DNA of 64,000 nt from Bursaphelenchus xylophilus. Its lineage: Eukaryota; Nematoda; Chromadorea; Rhabditida; Aphelenchoididae. Position 1 is the first letter of the stretch; every line of letters begins with the position of its first letter. Under the pieces are notes generated by a model. It did not search any database. It was not told where the DNA came from and was given only the letters and a program-made list of their open reading frames with translations. A program made the translations under genes and the position numbers. This document shows, piece after piece, positions 1 to 13,500 of this stretch. The stretch lies in contig CAJFCV020000001.1 of NCBI GenBank assembly GCA_904066235.2, positions 11,961,291 to 12,025,290 of the forward strand, in the 5' to 3' direction.

Positions 1-628
1 ACAATCCGCGCGGTTTTTCGCTGAAATACGAAAGTTTTATGTGGAAAAATTAATAAAAAATTGATGGCTCGGTCTCCTGCTATCCTAAAATTCCATGTAC
101 ATTACAATTTTCGTCTTCTAAACCAGTAATTTTCCCGAAAAAGTAAAAATTTTTTGACTTTTGTCATCAAAAAAGGTTTCAAGAAAAATCATCGTATAAA
201 ATGTCGCCTAACGACTGGATTCGAGTGAAAATTCTAACATACGTTAACGACATCATTATCTTGCACAAGCAAAAAGTTTATAACCTTACTGTGAAAACTG
301 CAACCACTAGAGCGTTCTGAACTAAACCGTCAATATTTACCTCCAAAAAAGTTTAGAACAAAAATTATCGTATAAACTGTCGCCGAGTGATCGGATTTGA
401 ACAAAACTGAGAATATACTCTTGTCAGGTCATGTTTTTGAAGGGTTTAAATTTTGATAACACTGCTTTTAAAATTGCGACGTCTAGAGCACCTTGAACTT
501 GACCTTGTTTAGCCCAAAAATTTAATTTTTTTGATACTTTTTATATTCGAAAGTGGTGTAGTAGCGACAAAAATAGTGTAATTATAGAAGGGGACAACGT
601 ATTTTACCTTCAATTCCATATTTCCAAC
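1..628. other. Non-coding flank with diverged tandem repeat
   Basis: No gene is supported here. About 170-510 holds two diverged direct copies of a unit of roughly 170 bp; each contains a sequence like ATCGTATAAAATGTCGCC and later an 'ctagagc' segment. The 3' end of the cuticlin-like gene (minus strand) must lie in this interval, but I see no canonical AATAAA on that strand. Confidence 0.5.
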
Positions 629-3600
629 TTACTCAAACTGTTTCTTCTTCCGATCTGTCGGTTTTTTGGTCGTTGTCTTCTGTTTCTTCGGTCTCTTGGT
701 CGACGGACTTCGTTGTCGTGTGGTTGGTGGAGGTGTGGTCTCGTCGTATTCCTCACCAATCTCTTCCTCAGTCTCTGTGGTTTCCGTTTCCTCATCTTCC
801 GAGTTGTTACTCTCTTCTTCCTCTTCTTTTTCATCGGTATTTCCGCTTTTTTTTCCCGACAAAAGATGAACATTGTCGTTGTCCTCTTTCGTTGAGCAGG
901 GAGGTGGCTGAAATTAGATGGGTAATGGTCGTATTTTGCGCAAAATTTGTTTATCAAGCGGTGCAAATTTGAAAACCACCGAAAATCGCTTTTTTTTGGA
1001 AAATTTCTAAAAAATCCGTCATCATAGTCAAAAAGATGTTGAAAATTCCCTTAGGGGATGATTTTTGAACTGGAAACTTTTTATGTATTATATATATGGT
1101 CTATGAAATAAATAATAAGTTAAGAAATCTTTGAATAATTCGTATTTTACAAGTCATTATGACGGATTTTCTGGAAATTTTACTAAAAACTCGAAATTTT
1201 GAGGAATTGGTACAAATTTGAACTGGCAAAAACAATTTCATTAGCCAATATTATTTTTTTAAAGGTAAAATACGATATGGTTAAAGTGTGACTGTTTTTT
1301 TGTACCCAAAGGCCAATTTTTCCTAGTATAATATAATTTCTCCCTCAAAAAATTTTGAAACATTAAAAAATAAACCTTTCAAAATACTCAAAACATTGTT
1401 CTGACCAATTTTCAAACATACCGTAACCCCATCGCATCTCCCGTCCTTCTTCATGCACATCCGAATCTGGCAGAAGAACCAGAGGGCCGGCTTGTCCGCG
1501 AACTTGAACACCTGCGACTCGGCGTAGGCTCGTTGCAAGTCGGCCGAGTATCGGATGCCCGTGATCAGGATTGGATCCACCGGACATCCGCGGGAGTCAA
1601 TCACCTCGGCCTTGGTGTTCACACCGTCCGTCACGTAACAGTTGTGGACGAGGACGCCGTACATGGCTAAAATATGGAAAAATTAAATTTCAAAAAATAA
1701 AATGTAGGTAAATTCAGGGGTTTTAGAGAACTAAAACACGCTAAAATACGATTTTTAAAAGTTTTTACAAAAAGATCTTTTTTTTTAAATTTCGGAAAAT
1801 TATGTCATCATGACATATTTTTTTTAAAATTTTTCGAATTTAAATTTTTTTTTGCTAAAATGTCAAAATCTTGGAGAGAAAACATGTCTGACATGACATG
1901 ATTTTTGAAAATTTCAAAAAAATGAGTCATCATGACACATTTTTTTTAAATTTTTTCCTCAAGAAAATCAAAAAAGAATTGAGAAAACTCACAGTCATCG
2001 CAATGCCATTGATGCAAAACCTTGTCTCCAATTTTGGCGAACTGAATTGGAGCCCCAGCCGGCTGACCTTCGTCCAATTCCTCAATGGACGACCGATGGA
2101 TACTGTAGCTGCAGCCCGGAATTCCATGACGAGCATCGATCTCGGTGGTGGCAATCATACTAAAACATGTTGAATTAGGGTTCAGAAAGCCTTTGAAAGG
2201 CAAAATTAGGAAAAATTCTTTTAGAAAGTTTTCGTTGCGGGACCAAAATTTGACGATTTTTTAAAAATTTTGGAGGGAAATCTCTAAACTTTAGCTGTAG
2301 AAGGTGGTCTAATGGAAAATAAATACTTTTACCGTACTTATAAACCCTCTTAGCAGTTTAATCGACCATATTTTTTGTCAGAATAACATAAAAAAATTTC
2401 AAAATTTTTTGCAAAAAATTATTTTTATTCCAAAATTCCCACTCGACGATACGTATTTTACCTTAAATTCAGAAGCCTAATAAACATTTTAGCAATCTTA
2501 CCTGACCCCCAACTCAGCCGTCAATCCCTTGTTGACCTCCTCGAAAAAGCATTTCACATGGAAAGCCTGATCGACTTTGGTGATGAAAAGTGGATGAAAC
2601 GAGACAACCAACGTGATTCCGTAATACATTCCACGGGGATCCATCTGAAAATTGGAATAACAATTTTTTTTTGCTATTTTTGAAAATTTTGGGGCTGAAT
2701 TTTGAAATTATTTTTTTCATTTTTGCACAGTGCACATGGAAATCAAGTATTTTTCGAATTTTTAAACCCCCCTTTCTCCTGAAAAATCAAAAAAAAAAAA
2801 ATCGTTTGAAAGTTTCGAACCTGCACAGGGCAATATTTTCCAGGGAAAAAAGTGACTGCACCGTGCAAAATTTTTAGTGACGTATTTTTAAATTTTAAAT
2901 TTTTGCACGGTGAAATTAAAAAAATTTTTTGAGGGAAGCAAAATTTACATTACATAATAATTTGAACATTTTTTAGGAGCTGAAGATTCGATATCGAAAA
3001 AAAACTTTTTTGCCATCAAGTTTAACAAAAAAAATTTCTGCAAAACGCGATTCTAAAATTTTTGAAAAATGCAACAATAAAAAAAGGAAATTCAAAAATA
3101 CCACTTTTTCTCTCAATTCGCAATATTTTTTCTATTTTTAAAAATTTTTATACTCGAAAACTTACACTTCTCAAACTTTTCATTCCGCACTTCCCCAATG
3201 GCAGATCGAACCTCGGTTTCTTCGACTTATGTTTACTAAAATCATCTTTGAAACATCCATCGTCATCTGCCTTTCCCATTGCGTAAATTCGACCGGCAAA
3301 TGGCTTCCGAGTTTTGATCCAGACCCGGATCTGCGAGTCCAAGCATTCAATGTCCGGCTCTCCAATCAGGTCGTTGTCTATGGCCACAGATGAGCAAAAA
3401 CTGGGGAGAAAGAGGAGCAGGAGGGCCTGGAAAGTATGCGTCTTTAATTTTAAGGTCAGTTTGACTTGATTTTTTAAATTTTTTAAAAAAATTTAATTTT
3501 TCGATGAAATTTTTTTTCGTATTTTACCCTCCAATTTTCTTAAAATTTTTTAACAATGCTGTAAATAGCCTGCAAGTTAATTTCTGAAAGTTTTAGCCCC

Positions 3601-3805
3601 CTATTTCAAAGAACAGCCGAGATATTCAACGATCTTTTCAAACGAGAGACTATGGAAAATTGAGAGAGACGGTCAGAGAAAAAAATTTTTATGTCGTGGG
3701 GTTTTAAAACAAAAAAAGTGTACTTTGTAGCTTCGTATTTTAAACCAAAAACTATTTGAAATTATCTCTTCTTACCTGTATTAATGTTCTCCGCCGAAAC
3801 CGCAT
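629..3805 (-). CDS. Cuticlin-like ZP-domain protein (374 aa, 6 exons)
   Basis: Exons on the minus strand: 3805-3776, 3426-3166, 2644-2502, 2159-1993, 1666-1422, 907-629; all introns are GT-AG and phases fit. Residues 1 to about 25 are a signal peptide (MRFRRRTLIQALLLLFLPSF, then cleavage near CSSVA). Residues about 28-290 form a zona pellucida module like nematode cuticlins: EPDIECLDSQIRV, then MYYGITLVVSFHPLFITKVD, AFHVKCFFEE, PGCSYSI, GDKVLHQWHCDD, HNCYVTDG, GCPVDPILI and FKFADKPALWFFCQI, with the conserved cysteines in place. Family members polymerise outside the cell in cuticle layers. The last exon is unusual: an acidic Glu-rich stretch, then a Thr/Lys-rich tail ending KKKQF-E. I see no transmembrane anchor and no clear furin site, both common in this family, so it may be secreted without an anchor, or an exon was missed. 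Family assignment is secure; the exact paralogue is not. Confidence 0.9.
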
Positions 3806-5859
3806 AATAATTTTTGCGTTTTTCTCTCCTTCTGGTTGATTTGCCTCGGTTTCGGCGGTAAAGATTGCCAATAAACACTTCAAATGGTCTTCAGCGGCCT
3901 GCTTTATCCGTTATTCATCAATACGACAGAAAAAATCTAAAAAAAATTGAAAAAATTAATCAAATTTTGTCTAGTACAATATAAAAAATTTCAACATTTA
4001 GTCGCGTAGAGATGTCTACAATAAAATCACAGACGCGTCAAGTCAAAATACGAGCAAAAACAATACTGGAGCCACGTAGCGCCCGCTATATACGTCTATA
4101 TATTGGGGGGTTGCGCGTGGATCCTAGACGTTTAATGTTTGGGTTGGGGATGGAACGGGGGGAAAGTAAAAGTAATTCATAGTGCAATTAACGGCTACTT
4201 GAAACCGCAATCCCACACCGCGGACCGTTGGATGAGGGGCTTCGAGTGGACAGTAAGAAGCGCGACAGAAAAAAGCGACCAATGGGAAGAGAGGGAGGGC
4301 AAAAAAGGAGAGGGAGGGTTAACGAGCGGCTTACGGAGTCGGCTAATGGCATCATCCACAGTTCAAAGAGTGTAGGGAAAAACTTTAAAGATCAAAAGTC
4401 AACCAATCAAGGGCATTTTAGCTTGTGGTCCAACGGTTTTTAAACGCTGGTTAAACGAAGCGATACTATCGAAAGTGCTAGGAAAAAATGGTGCTTGTTG
4501 TTAGCCAAAAGGTAGGATTGGTAGCCAAACCATCAATTTCGCTGAAAAACGGCTAATATAGCAGTTTGGCGAGCCTGTTGGACCTATTCAGGCTTACCAG
4601 TTTTCCCCAACTAAAGTACAGATACAGCACCGAAGAAATTGATGGTTTCAAGAATGATCTTCCAATCTATGCCGAAATTAAAGACCATATGCATACATAT
4701 ATAATACCATTTTTTTGGTGTCCAACGTTCATAGAATGAAAAGCCCGAGTTGGATGAGAAGAAACTGTAATGCAACTAAAGTTTCTTCTGCAGGGATTAG
4801 ACTGATGAAGAACAAGATTTAGAGGACTTTGGAACCTTCATGCATTTTTGTCGTGACCTGTCTTCATATCGGAGACCAAAACGTATCTTCATACAATACC
4901 GGCTACACATTACCTCATCTATGTAACTGTTTTTTGCAAAATTAGCTACCTTTGACATGATGACACAAGGAAAGTGCTCATAGTGCAACGCTCACATTTT
5001 AATGAAAGTTAGTACAAAATTAGACAATTGTTTCCTGAGGCACGTGCGAGATTGCTAGCTTGAAATTTACAGAACCGGCCGTGATTTTCAGATGGAAAGT
5101 TCAAAGAAAATACGACAGTTTATTGCGAGGTTTTTGACGAAAGGTTTCATGCCTATTATCTAACATACAGGGTAACATTTCCACCATAAATAAATTTTTA
5201 GCGCTTGAAAGTAGCTACAATACGGCCAAAACGTCCTTGTCTCTGTGACCGCTCTCCGCGTTTCGCGTACTCTCTCGACCGCAAAGATCGTTGAATATCT
5301 CGGCTCTCTTTGCAAAGCGCGAGCTAAAATTTAGAACAATTGATATGTGGCCTATGCCCAATGGGTGTGCAAAATTGAAAGGAAATCTGAGCGTCGCACA
5401 TGGGACCCTTCACTTTTGAATACATAGAGTCACTGACCCTTCCCTTTTTCAAATAAAACATTTTACAGTATGCCCTAAGCTACCCTACAACAGCTATTTC
5501 AATTTCAAAACACCTTCAAACTCCCGCAACTCTCAATCAAACAACTAAAATACAATGAAAATTCGCTTAAAATTAAGTTTTCTTCGGCAAACGCCCAATT
5601 CCGCTTACATTTGAATGCAACGGGCGACGCAAAAAAAAGGATTCCGGAATTTCTGAAGGGTTCGGTAGCGGGCGATTCATTACCTGCACCTTAATTATGC
5701 TTAAGTTTCGGAGGATTTTAAGTGGCAGAAAGAAAAAGTGAAAAGAACCGGTCTCCATAATAAGAAGGGCGCTGCGAAAAAAGTAGATCGGCATTTTGAA
5801 TTATGGATGCGGAAGAGGGGCGACAGGTAGGGACGGAGGAGAAGCTGAGGGCGGTAATT

Positions 5860-5960
5860 AAATCTGGAAGCGAAGGAAACTTGACGGTGTAGACGGCAAG
5901 GTGAGGGGGAGGGAGGGCAAGGTGAGGGGGATGGAGATGGCAAGGTGCGATGGGAGAAGC
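5860..5960 (+). repeat. G-rich short direct repeats
   Basis: Three spaced copies of GGCAAGGTGAG or GGCAAGGTGCG occur among runs of four to six G. The stretch resembles a G-quadruplex-forming tract and also contains repeated pseudo splice donors (AAG|GTGAG). No coding role is supported on either strand. Confidence 0.45.
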
Positions 5961-6258
5961 CGAAATGGATGGAGGAGCTTCAATCAACCGAAATAAAAAG
6001 ACGAACAGACTTGTGAGAGGCCGCAAGACTTGAATCGCGGTTTTTAGGGCTCGAGGATCAAAGTGTCCAAAAAAGATTCATGGCCTACGGTATTAAAAAC
6101 GACAAAAAAATTATGGTCAACTTCTATATGCTTACTTATAAATAATTCTTTTGCTGCTTACAATTTTGTCGACTTTATTGCAGCAGGACATAATAAAGGC
6201 TGGAAAATTTTTTGACATTTCGTTTTTGGAAACCAGGAAACATAATGTTCGAGAAGCT

Positions 6259-7476
6259 GGGGCCTGTTTCACTAACATAAAAATAAATAAAAGAGAAGTA
6301 GGGGGGAGCGAGAGAGCATCGAAAACGCGTTTGCGAGCAAGAGAAACCGGACGAAAAGCAGAAGTAGCCTACTTTTGCGGGAGTGACTTTTTACGTCCAA
6401 AACCGCGGTTCGCGGCAGTATTTTGGCCATAACTTTTTTCTCAGTTGGTCTAGGAACACCCTTCAAAATTTACAATGAAGCTGACAGTTTCAGCTATCAC
6501 CAAGATTATTTTCATTGCTGTGGCGCCAAAACCCGTCCTTAAAAAAATCGTAAAGTACGCGTGCTTTAATTTTTGAGAAAACCGACTAAATTTGAGCTTA
6601 AAATTCCCATAACTTGGGTAAAACTTTTCGGATTGAAACCCTCCAAAAAACAACACATAGAATTTTTTAAGTAGTTTTAGACAATATGTGTTTTGAATTC
6701 CTTTTATAGCCCGGTGGACCGCTAATTTTACAGTAGTACGGCCAACCATCTCGTTTTTTCTTCTTCGCGGAATAAAAACGCATTTTTCTCACCAAATTTT
6801 ATAAGAATAATTACAAATGTCATATCAGTGTGTAAAGACGTTTCTTAGCTACATTATGTTTTTTGAGGGGTGGCGATATATCATAAATTGATAGAGTTAC
6901 GGGCAATTAAATCAAGGTAACCTCCATTTTTGACCATAAAAAGTCGTTCCGAAAGGGGCGAACTTTTCCTCTTCCTTTGATTTGAGGGCTCTTTTTATGA
7001 CAAAAATGGAGGTAAATTTGCCATAACTCAGCCATAATAAGACCTACAATTGGCCCTCTAAAAAAGCCTCATAGAAAAAAAGACGGGCTATCGACTGGTA
7101 TAAATTAAAGCGTCAACATTTTGAAATTGACCGAGAAATAAAACATTTCGGATCTTCAGTGTAAATGTACTCTGTACTTTAAGCTATATAGCTAATCTAC
7201 TCTTGAAAATAAAACAACGAAATTTGGATATGTTGTAGTCTCAACCGTCAGCTTTATTTGGTTTTTTGAAGGGTGTTCCTATACCAATTGAGAAAAAAGT
7301 TATGGCCAAAATTCTGCGGCCAACTCCGGTTTTTGGACGCAAAAAGTCACTCCGAAAGAGAAGTAGGCTACTTTTGCTTTTCGTCCGGTTTCTCTTGCTC
7401 GCAAACGCGTTTTCGATGCTCTCTCGCTCCCCCCTACTTCTCTTTTATTTATTTTTATGTTAGTGAAACAGGCCCC
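6259..7476. mobile_element. 1.2 kb element with ~225 bp inverted repeats
   Basis: The ends are GGGGCCTGTTTCACTAACAT at the left and its reverse complement at the right. Pairing continues for about 225 bp on each side (to about 6485 and from about 7250), including GAGCGAGAGAGCATCGAAAA and CAAACGCG-type segments, with a few mismatches. A second inner inverted repeat sits near 6908-7020 (TAACCTCCATTTTTGACCAT and its partner). I see no transposase, so this is non-autonomous. No clear target-site duplication was found. Confidence 0.75.
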
Positions 7477-9630
7477 TGGTACAACAAAAAATCTTGAACT
7501 AAAGAGCTCAAAAGATTTTAATTAGTCTATAGATTACATATTGCGATTACATATAATGCAAAAACGTTTGGAAAGTAAAGTTCCAAAAAAGCACTAGTCC
7601 TAGCAATGATGGAAGCTGAGAATATCTGTAGTGTTTGATCGATTCAAGACAACGCCTCAAAAGACATTAAAGAGCCGTTACAGCCACTTTTGAATCGCGG
7701 TGTATGCGTCAAAAAAGGTTTTATAATGCCCTGCCGTGAAGACAGAGCGGGCAGAATTTTAAACAGTAAAATAATTATCAGTAAAATATGTACGTGTAAT
7801 AAAAAATGGAATGTCACCATAATGTGTTCCGTCGTTTTTTTGGTACAGTGCCAGCGATTCATTTTCTAGAAACTTTGATTCTGATGTTGTAAAAAATAAC
7901 TGTAGTGGGCCTTAAAAACAGGGCTGTAAGGAACGACAAAGACGACAAACGATATGATACGTTGATTTGTATACTTTCGAGGGAGGTTTTTCAGGTGGGA
8001 CATTCAGAAGGTACCTCCGGTTTTTGCGTGGATAATACCCTGAATAAACCACAAATGTGGCCTCAAATCAAATACTTGAAGGTTCTAGCTCGCCCTTTCA
8101 GCGGCAGTCATGATATTCGAAAATTGCTTGTAACGAGAACGCGTAACTCGGACATGACAAAAACTTTGCCCATAACTTTTTTGTTTCTTCGCGGAAATCT
8201 CTGATTTTTTGCATATAAGTTATACGACATAAACCTAACACAAAATATGTTTCTTTTAAAAAAAGTATTATTAGAAGGGTCGATAAAATTGCTAGTTTTA
8301 AGTCATCATCAAGTACAATATCCAAATTTTAAATCATCATCAAAAACAAAATATTTTGTCCAATTGCCCCGAAATCAATAAAATTATCAACAAATCCCCG
8401 GTCGATATTCAGCGTGATGAAGCCAGGCACTAGAAAAAATCAATAGAAAAGCGAAAGTTAATCGAATTCGGTGGAAGTTCGGACGGCGAAAATTACCTTA
8501 TATCGAAAGTGAAATTATTGACGGAGAGGTCAGCGGAGGAGGCTGGCATAAAGAAATGGGGGTTACAATGAGCTGAATGAGTGTGCGGCGCCAGGATGCA
8601 TGCATTTACCATTCCATAATCCCCTGCGGATATTACACTTGGTAAAAATCTTGAAAAAATTTTGAAAAATTTCGTCCAGAAAAAAGTTACAGTAAGACTT
8701 GGGAAATAGCAGAAGGAAATTTTTAAAGTGACAGAGAGGTGGTATATGGCAGTTATGACATACTGAAATATCAAAAAAGAAAAAAATTTTTAACAATTTT
8801 TTTGGGAAATATTACGAAAAAAAATGTTACAGTAAGACAAAATCGGAGCAAAAAAAAATTTTTTAAAAGTCGTAAAAATGTCATACACATAATTTATGAC
8901 AAATCAAAAACACCAGAAAAAAAAATTTTTTTTTCTATGATTATTTTTTAAAACTTTGTAAAAAAATGATCAAAATCGAGAAAATTGTAATTTTGAAAGC
9001 GTCGCAAAACCGTATATAGTATTCTTTCATGCTTAAAACATGAACCACTGAACTTTTTCAACGATTTTTAGCTTCAATTTGAAGGAAATCGATTCAAATT
9101 GAAAAAAAAGTTACAGTAATTCCTTGGAAATAGAAAATTTTTTGTTGTAAAATACGCCATTACAATTTCACGTTTATTTTTCGGGATTTTATAAAATTTG
9201 GATAAATTTTTTTTGAGGTTTTTTAGGTCAAAATTTTAAATATTTTACTAAAAAAATTTCAAAATTAATGAATGAATTCGATTTTTTTTAATTTCATTAT
9301 TTTCACAGTAATTCCGAGTTGATCTTATTGAAGTTCCGACAAGACTTTCCTGTATTTCGTAAGACAATTGAAGGCTTCGGATCAAGAAGCAATTATTTAT
9401 CCCCGAATTATTTTGAATTCCCTTCGAATTCGCTGGTTTGCGAAATAAAAAAAATTGCGAAATGACGGTGTTACATGTCGGAGCAGGCAGACTGATCTTC
9501 CAATATGTGTTTTGACAAGAATTTTTTGCAATTTTTGAGTTAACTGCTTTTACAAAAACAAAAAAAAAAATCAATTTACTATAAAAAATTTTATTCAACG
9601 TACCCTTCACAAATCGCTCAAATCAACACC

Positions 9631-9829
9631 TACTAGTCCTTCCGTAAAGTCGCTGGAATGATTTCGGCGACGCGCACTGTGCAAGAAAACTCGGGGTGCG
9701 AGCGACGTCCCAAAAAAGCTTATTGCACTGTGCAAAAAGCCAAAAATTGCACAGTGCAAAGTGAACTTTCGTTTTCGCGGAGTGCATGTCGCCGAAAACA
9801 TTCCAGCGACTTTACGAACGGACTAGTAT
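9631..9829. mobile_element. Small inverted-repeat element (~200 bp)
   Basis: The left end TACTAGTCCTTCCGTAAAGT matches the reverse complement of the right end (ACTTTACGAACGGACTAGTA) with few differences, and the pairing continues through GCGACTTTACGG/CCAGCGAC and TTTCGGCGAC. The core has two copies of GCACTGTGCA-like dyads. It lies between the cuticlin-like and PDZ genes and has no coding capacity. Confidence 0.65.
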
Positions 9830-9984
9830 CAATGACATTGCATACAACGAGAATACGGTATCCCGAACGACCTTTGCTGCCGAGAGAGTGCGCGAAACGC
9901 GGGGAGCGGTCAGAGAGCAAACACTTTTTGACCGTATCTTTGCCAGTTCTGCGCGGGAAAAAATGATTTTGTGTGAATACATTA

Positions 9985-10163
9985 CAGTGAGGGACCGGAT
10001 CCAGTGGCAAAAAACGTCTCCAAACCCTTCCCTTCTCTAAGCTAAAAAACTCCGCTTTGAAAAGCCCGCCTTGAAGGAAAGAAGGGAAGGGTTTGGAGTC
10101 GTTTTGGTCCCTTCCGGGATGCAAACTGGGACGTTTTTTGCCACTGGATCCGGTCCCTCACTG
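9985..10163. mobile_element. Mariner-like MITE, TA target site (copy a)
   Basis: The ends are CAGTGAGGGACC and GGTCCCTCACTG, followed inward by GGATCCAGTGGCAAAAAACG on both sides. TA flanks each end (9983-9984 and 10164-10165), as in Tc1/mariner insertions. It is the shortest full copy of the CAGTGNGGGACCTGATCC family in this window and has no ORF of its own. Confidence 0.75.
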
Positions 10164-10583
10164 TACACTTTACGGTTGAAATAGGTATGAAACTTTTTGT
10201 GCTCTAAAAATCTCGGTTGTTTCTGCAAAGCGTGAGCTAGGATTTTCACATATATCTTAAAAAAAATTATTCTTAATTTGTGCCAAGTTTCATCAAAATC
10301 TAAGCGTTGCATTTGAGGTATTGTACTTCCCCGGTCAGCGAGATCTGGAGGAGTTTAAGATAATCGATGGTAAGGAAATTCAATCAATTTTTTCTATGTT
10401 TTACATACTTGCTTTAAGCAGTACTGAAAATTACTAAAGTTTTCATCGGTTCCTTTTTCGATGACAATTTCTTTTACAAGCAAAAATTCCAACTTTTCAG
10501 TATTACAATTCAAATACTCGCCAATAAATGAGAAGTTGTTTAATGAATCTAGTCCTAAACCCTCATTCTGCATGTTAATCTCG

Positions 10584-13500
10584 TCACTTGTTTGACTGAC
10601 TCAGCGCCGCCAAGGATTGATAGTTGGTGCTGGGAGGGGCGGAGGGGACGTTGATGAGGAGCAGGGGGTTGCGGTCCGAGACAATGGGCGTATCTTGTGC
10701 CTGTTCTTCGAGCTTGACGCGACTTGCATCTGGACGGGTTTTGTAGCTAAAGAAGAGTCATGAAAAAGGCTTTTTTTTGCTTGTGGAGGGTAAAGTAGAC
10801 CTCTCAGTGAACCCGCAAACTCACTCTTTGCCATGAAGAACCTCCTTCTTGGGCTTCATCTCCGGCTCCTTCTTATAACGATTCACTTCTCGCTGACAGA
10901 TGTCGTTCACATCCGGAGGCAACGGCGGATCCATGTCGACGGTTTTGTCCTGAAGCAGCGCGTTTCTGACCTGCGCCTTCTTCAAGATGTCCTCTGGCTG
11001 CTCAATCACCATAGTCACATAGCCCTTGGACTGTAACCCTTCCATGATCTTGTCGCTGCACTGTTTGTTCCCCGTGACCGGAGTCTCATTCACATCCAGA
11101 ATGGCGTCGCCTTGGAGAAGGCAACGGCCAGCCAGCGTGAATTCGGTCACCTGAAGAGAAATAAAAATGTGAATATTAAAAATTTAGTAGAAATAACAGG
11201 TTTAGAGCTACTGAGATGGGCCACAACCTTTAGGTTGAGTCAAGTTTCACGCCCATTGTCAAGTGTTTTCCTGAAATTTTAAAACCCCAAAAAGCCTTTA
11301 GAGAATGATAGGGGCGCGACCTGCGGATGACATTTTATACGAAAAGTTATCCAGTCTCTGGCCGGGTTAAGATTAATTTAGGTTTACAAGGGAAGTACTC
11401 CAAGTGTGACGCTCAGATTTTCTTTAAATTTTGCTCACACGTCGGGTATGGAGTAAATATCAATTCCTGAAAGTTTTAGCTCGCGCTTTGCAGGCGCCGC
11501 CGAGATATTGAACGATTTTTGCCACCGAGAGAATACTTTAAACGTGGAGAGCGGTCAAATACAAAAACAATTTTTGGCCATAACTTTGCTAGTTTCGCGC
11601 GGAAAAAATTAATTTTTTGTGGAAATATTACCCTCTATGGTAGAAATGGGCATGAAACCTTTCGTGCCAAAATTCGGCAAAAAGTGTCAAATTTTCGCCA
11701 ACTTTCCATCTAAAAATCTCAGTTGTTTCTGCAAAGCGCGAGCTAGGATTGCCGCATATATTTTCGAAAAAATTACTCTAAATTTGTGCCAAGTTTCATC
11801 AAAATCTGAGCGTCGCACTTGGGGTACTTCTCCTGTTAGTTTAGGCATAGCCTAGGCTTCTATTAGCGCTTAGGCTTCTATTTATTGTCGGTAAATCGCA
11901 TAGTTTTCTATTTTCTGGACGCAGCTCGCATTCACTTTTACATTTTTTTTGACTTGTGGCCGATCTGCGAAAAGTTATCAATTTCTCCCCCAAATCCGCT
12001 ACAATTTTCAAAATGTCTTTTTTTCCCAGCCTCAAATAATCATCACCCTCCCCTACCTGCGAGACGTAGACTTTGTTATCCACCCCTCGAATGCAGAGGG
12101 CCAGTTTGCAGCCGGGGATGGAGAACATTACAGCGACTTTGTAAATGAATCCGGGAAGTTTCTTGACCTTCTCCAGTCGACTGGCCGCTTCGGTGGTGGT
12201 AACTGGTCGATAAACCGTCATTTCACACTAAAAATAAAAGTAATTTTCATTGCACTTACAGAGCCGAACCAGTGACAAAAAACGTACCATTTTGCATCCG
12301 GGAAGTATCAAAAATGTGGCAAAATGCCTCCCTCTCCAAGTGAAAAACTTCAATTTTAAAAGCCGATCTTTTTGTGGAGGAAAGGGCGCGCCCTTCAAAA
12401 CGGAGTTTTTTCACTTGGCCAGTGAGGCATTTTGCCACATTTTTGATACTTCCCGGATGCAAAATGGTACGTTTCTTCCACTGGATCAGGTCGGTCACTG
12501 TAAGTAATTTTCCCAAAAATCCTTTTACTTGAGAAATCATCATTGCCAAAAGTATTTTTTTTTTAAGATGACCTACCGTAAAGTCGGTGGTATTCAGCTT
12601 CCGGAACGTCTCTACGAACAATTGACGGTTCGCTTTCCCTAAAAAACACTGTATTTCCTCGTGATTTTCATACCATCCGGACACACATCAACGTCATTCA
12701 GCTTCCGGATGCAGTCGCCGAACTTGACTTCGGACTCGGCGGCACCACCAATGTCGATTTTGGTGACGGTCAGCATGTTATTCGTTCGGATCCCGGCCTA
12801 AAATGCAGGCCAAATTACCGACGAGGACAGGCTTCAAATGCAGTTTTGGGATTTTGATGGAACTTGTCACAAATTTAGAATAACTTTTTCCGAGAAATAT
12901 GCGAGATTTCTAGCTCACGTTTTGCAGAAAAAACCAAGATTTTTTGGTCGAAAATTGGCAAAAATGCGATATTTTTTTGCGAATTTTGGCATAAAAATTT
13001 TTGCACATATTTCTACCGTAGAGGGTAATGTTTCCATAAAAAATCAAATTTTTCCGCGCAAAACCGGCAAAGTTATGGCCAAAAAGGTGTTTTCTCTCTG
13101 ACCCTTCTCCGCATTTGGCATACTCTCTCGTCCGAAAAGATCGTTGAATATCTCGGCTGCCCCTGCAAAGGGCGTGCTAAAATTTTGAGGAATTGTCACG
13201 TGGCCTATGCTCAATGTGTGTGAAAAGTTTCAAGAAAATTGAAGTCTGAGCGCCGCACTTGGAGGTCTTCCTTCACAGCGGACCCAAATTGACTTATAAA
13301 GACATATAACGACTTATATGAACAGATAATGACTTATAAGTCAAAATAACGTCAAAAGAGGAGGGGCTTATTTCTCTTTACTTATAAAAACAAATAAGAA
13401 CTTATAATAACAAATAAGTTCTTTGCAAAGAAAACTTTTGAGCGCCAAATACGCTTTTTGCTTTGTGCACGCGTGAGCTGGACTTGTGAAATTCTAAGTT

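Larger units (their letters stand above)
3806..10583. other. Long intergenic region, repeats only
   Basis: This holds the promoter side of the cuticlin-like gene and the 3' side of the PDZ gene. About 4060-4400 is less AT-rich and could be promoter sequence. About 5100-5410 is a degenerate copy of the 449-bp AGTACTCC family. About 5720-6030 is a purine-rich, G-run stretch. 6259-7476, 9631-9829 and 9985-10163 are inverted-repeat elements listed separately. 8200-9600 is AT-rich without recognisable features. The open frames have no splice context, domains or sensible composition, so I call no gene. Confidence 0.5.

Noticed and set aside
5718..6026. Minus-strand Pro/Ser/Leu-rich frame
   Set aside because: A translation of a G-rich purine tract; no other coding evidence.
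9720..10124. Minus-strand 134-residue frame
   Set aside because: It runs through two MITEs without domain, signal peptide or splice sites.
12256..12684. Minus-strand 142-residue frame
   Set aside because: It fuses a real PDZ exon with intron and mariner-like MITE sequence; the true exon ends at 12577.
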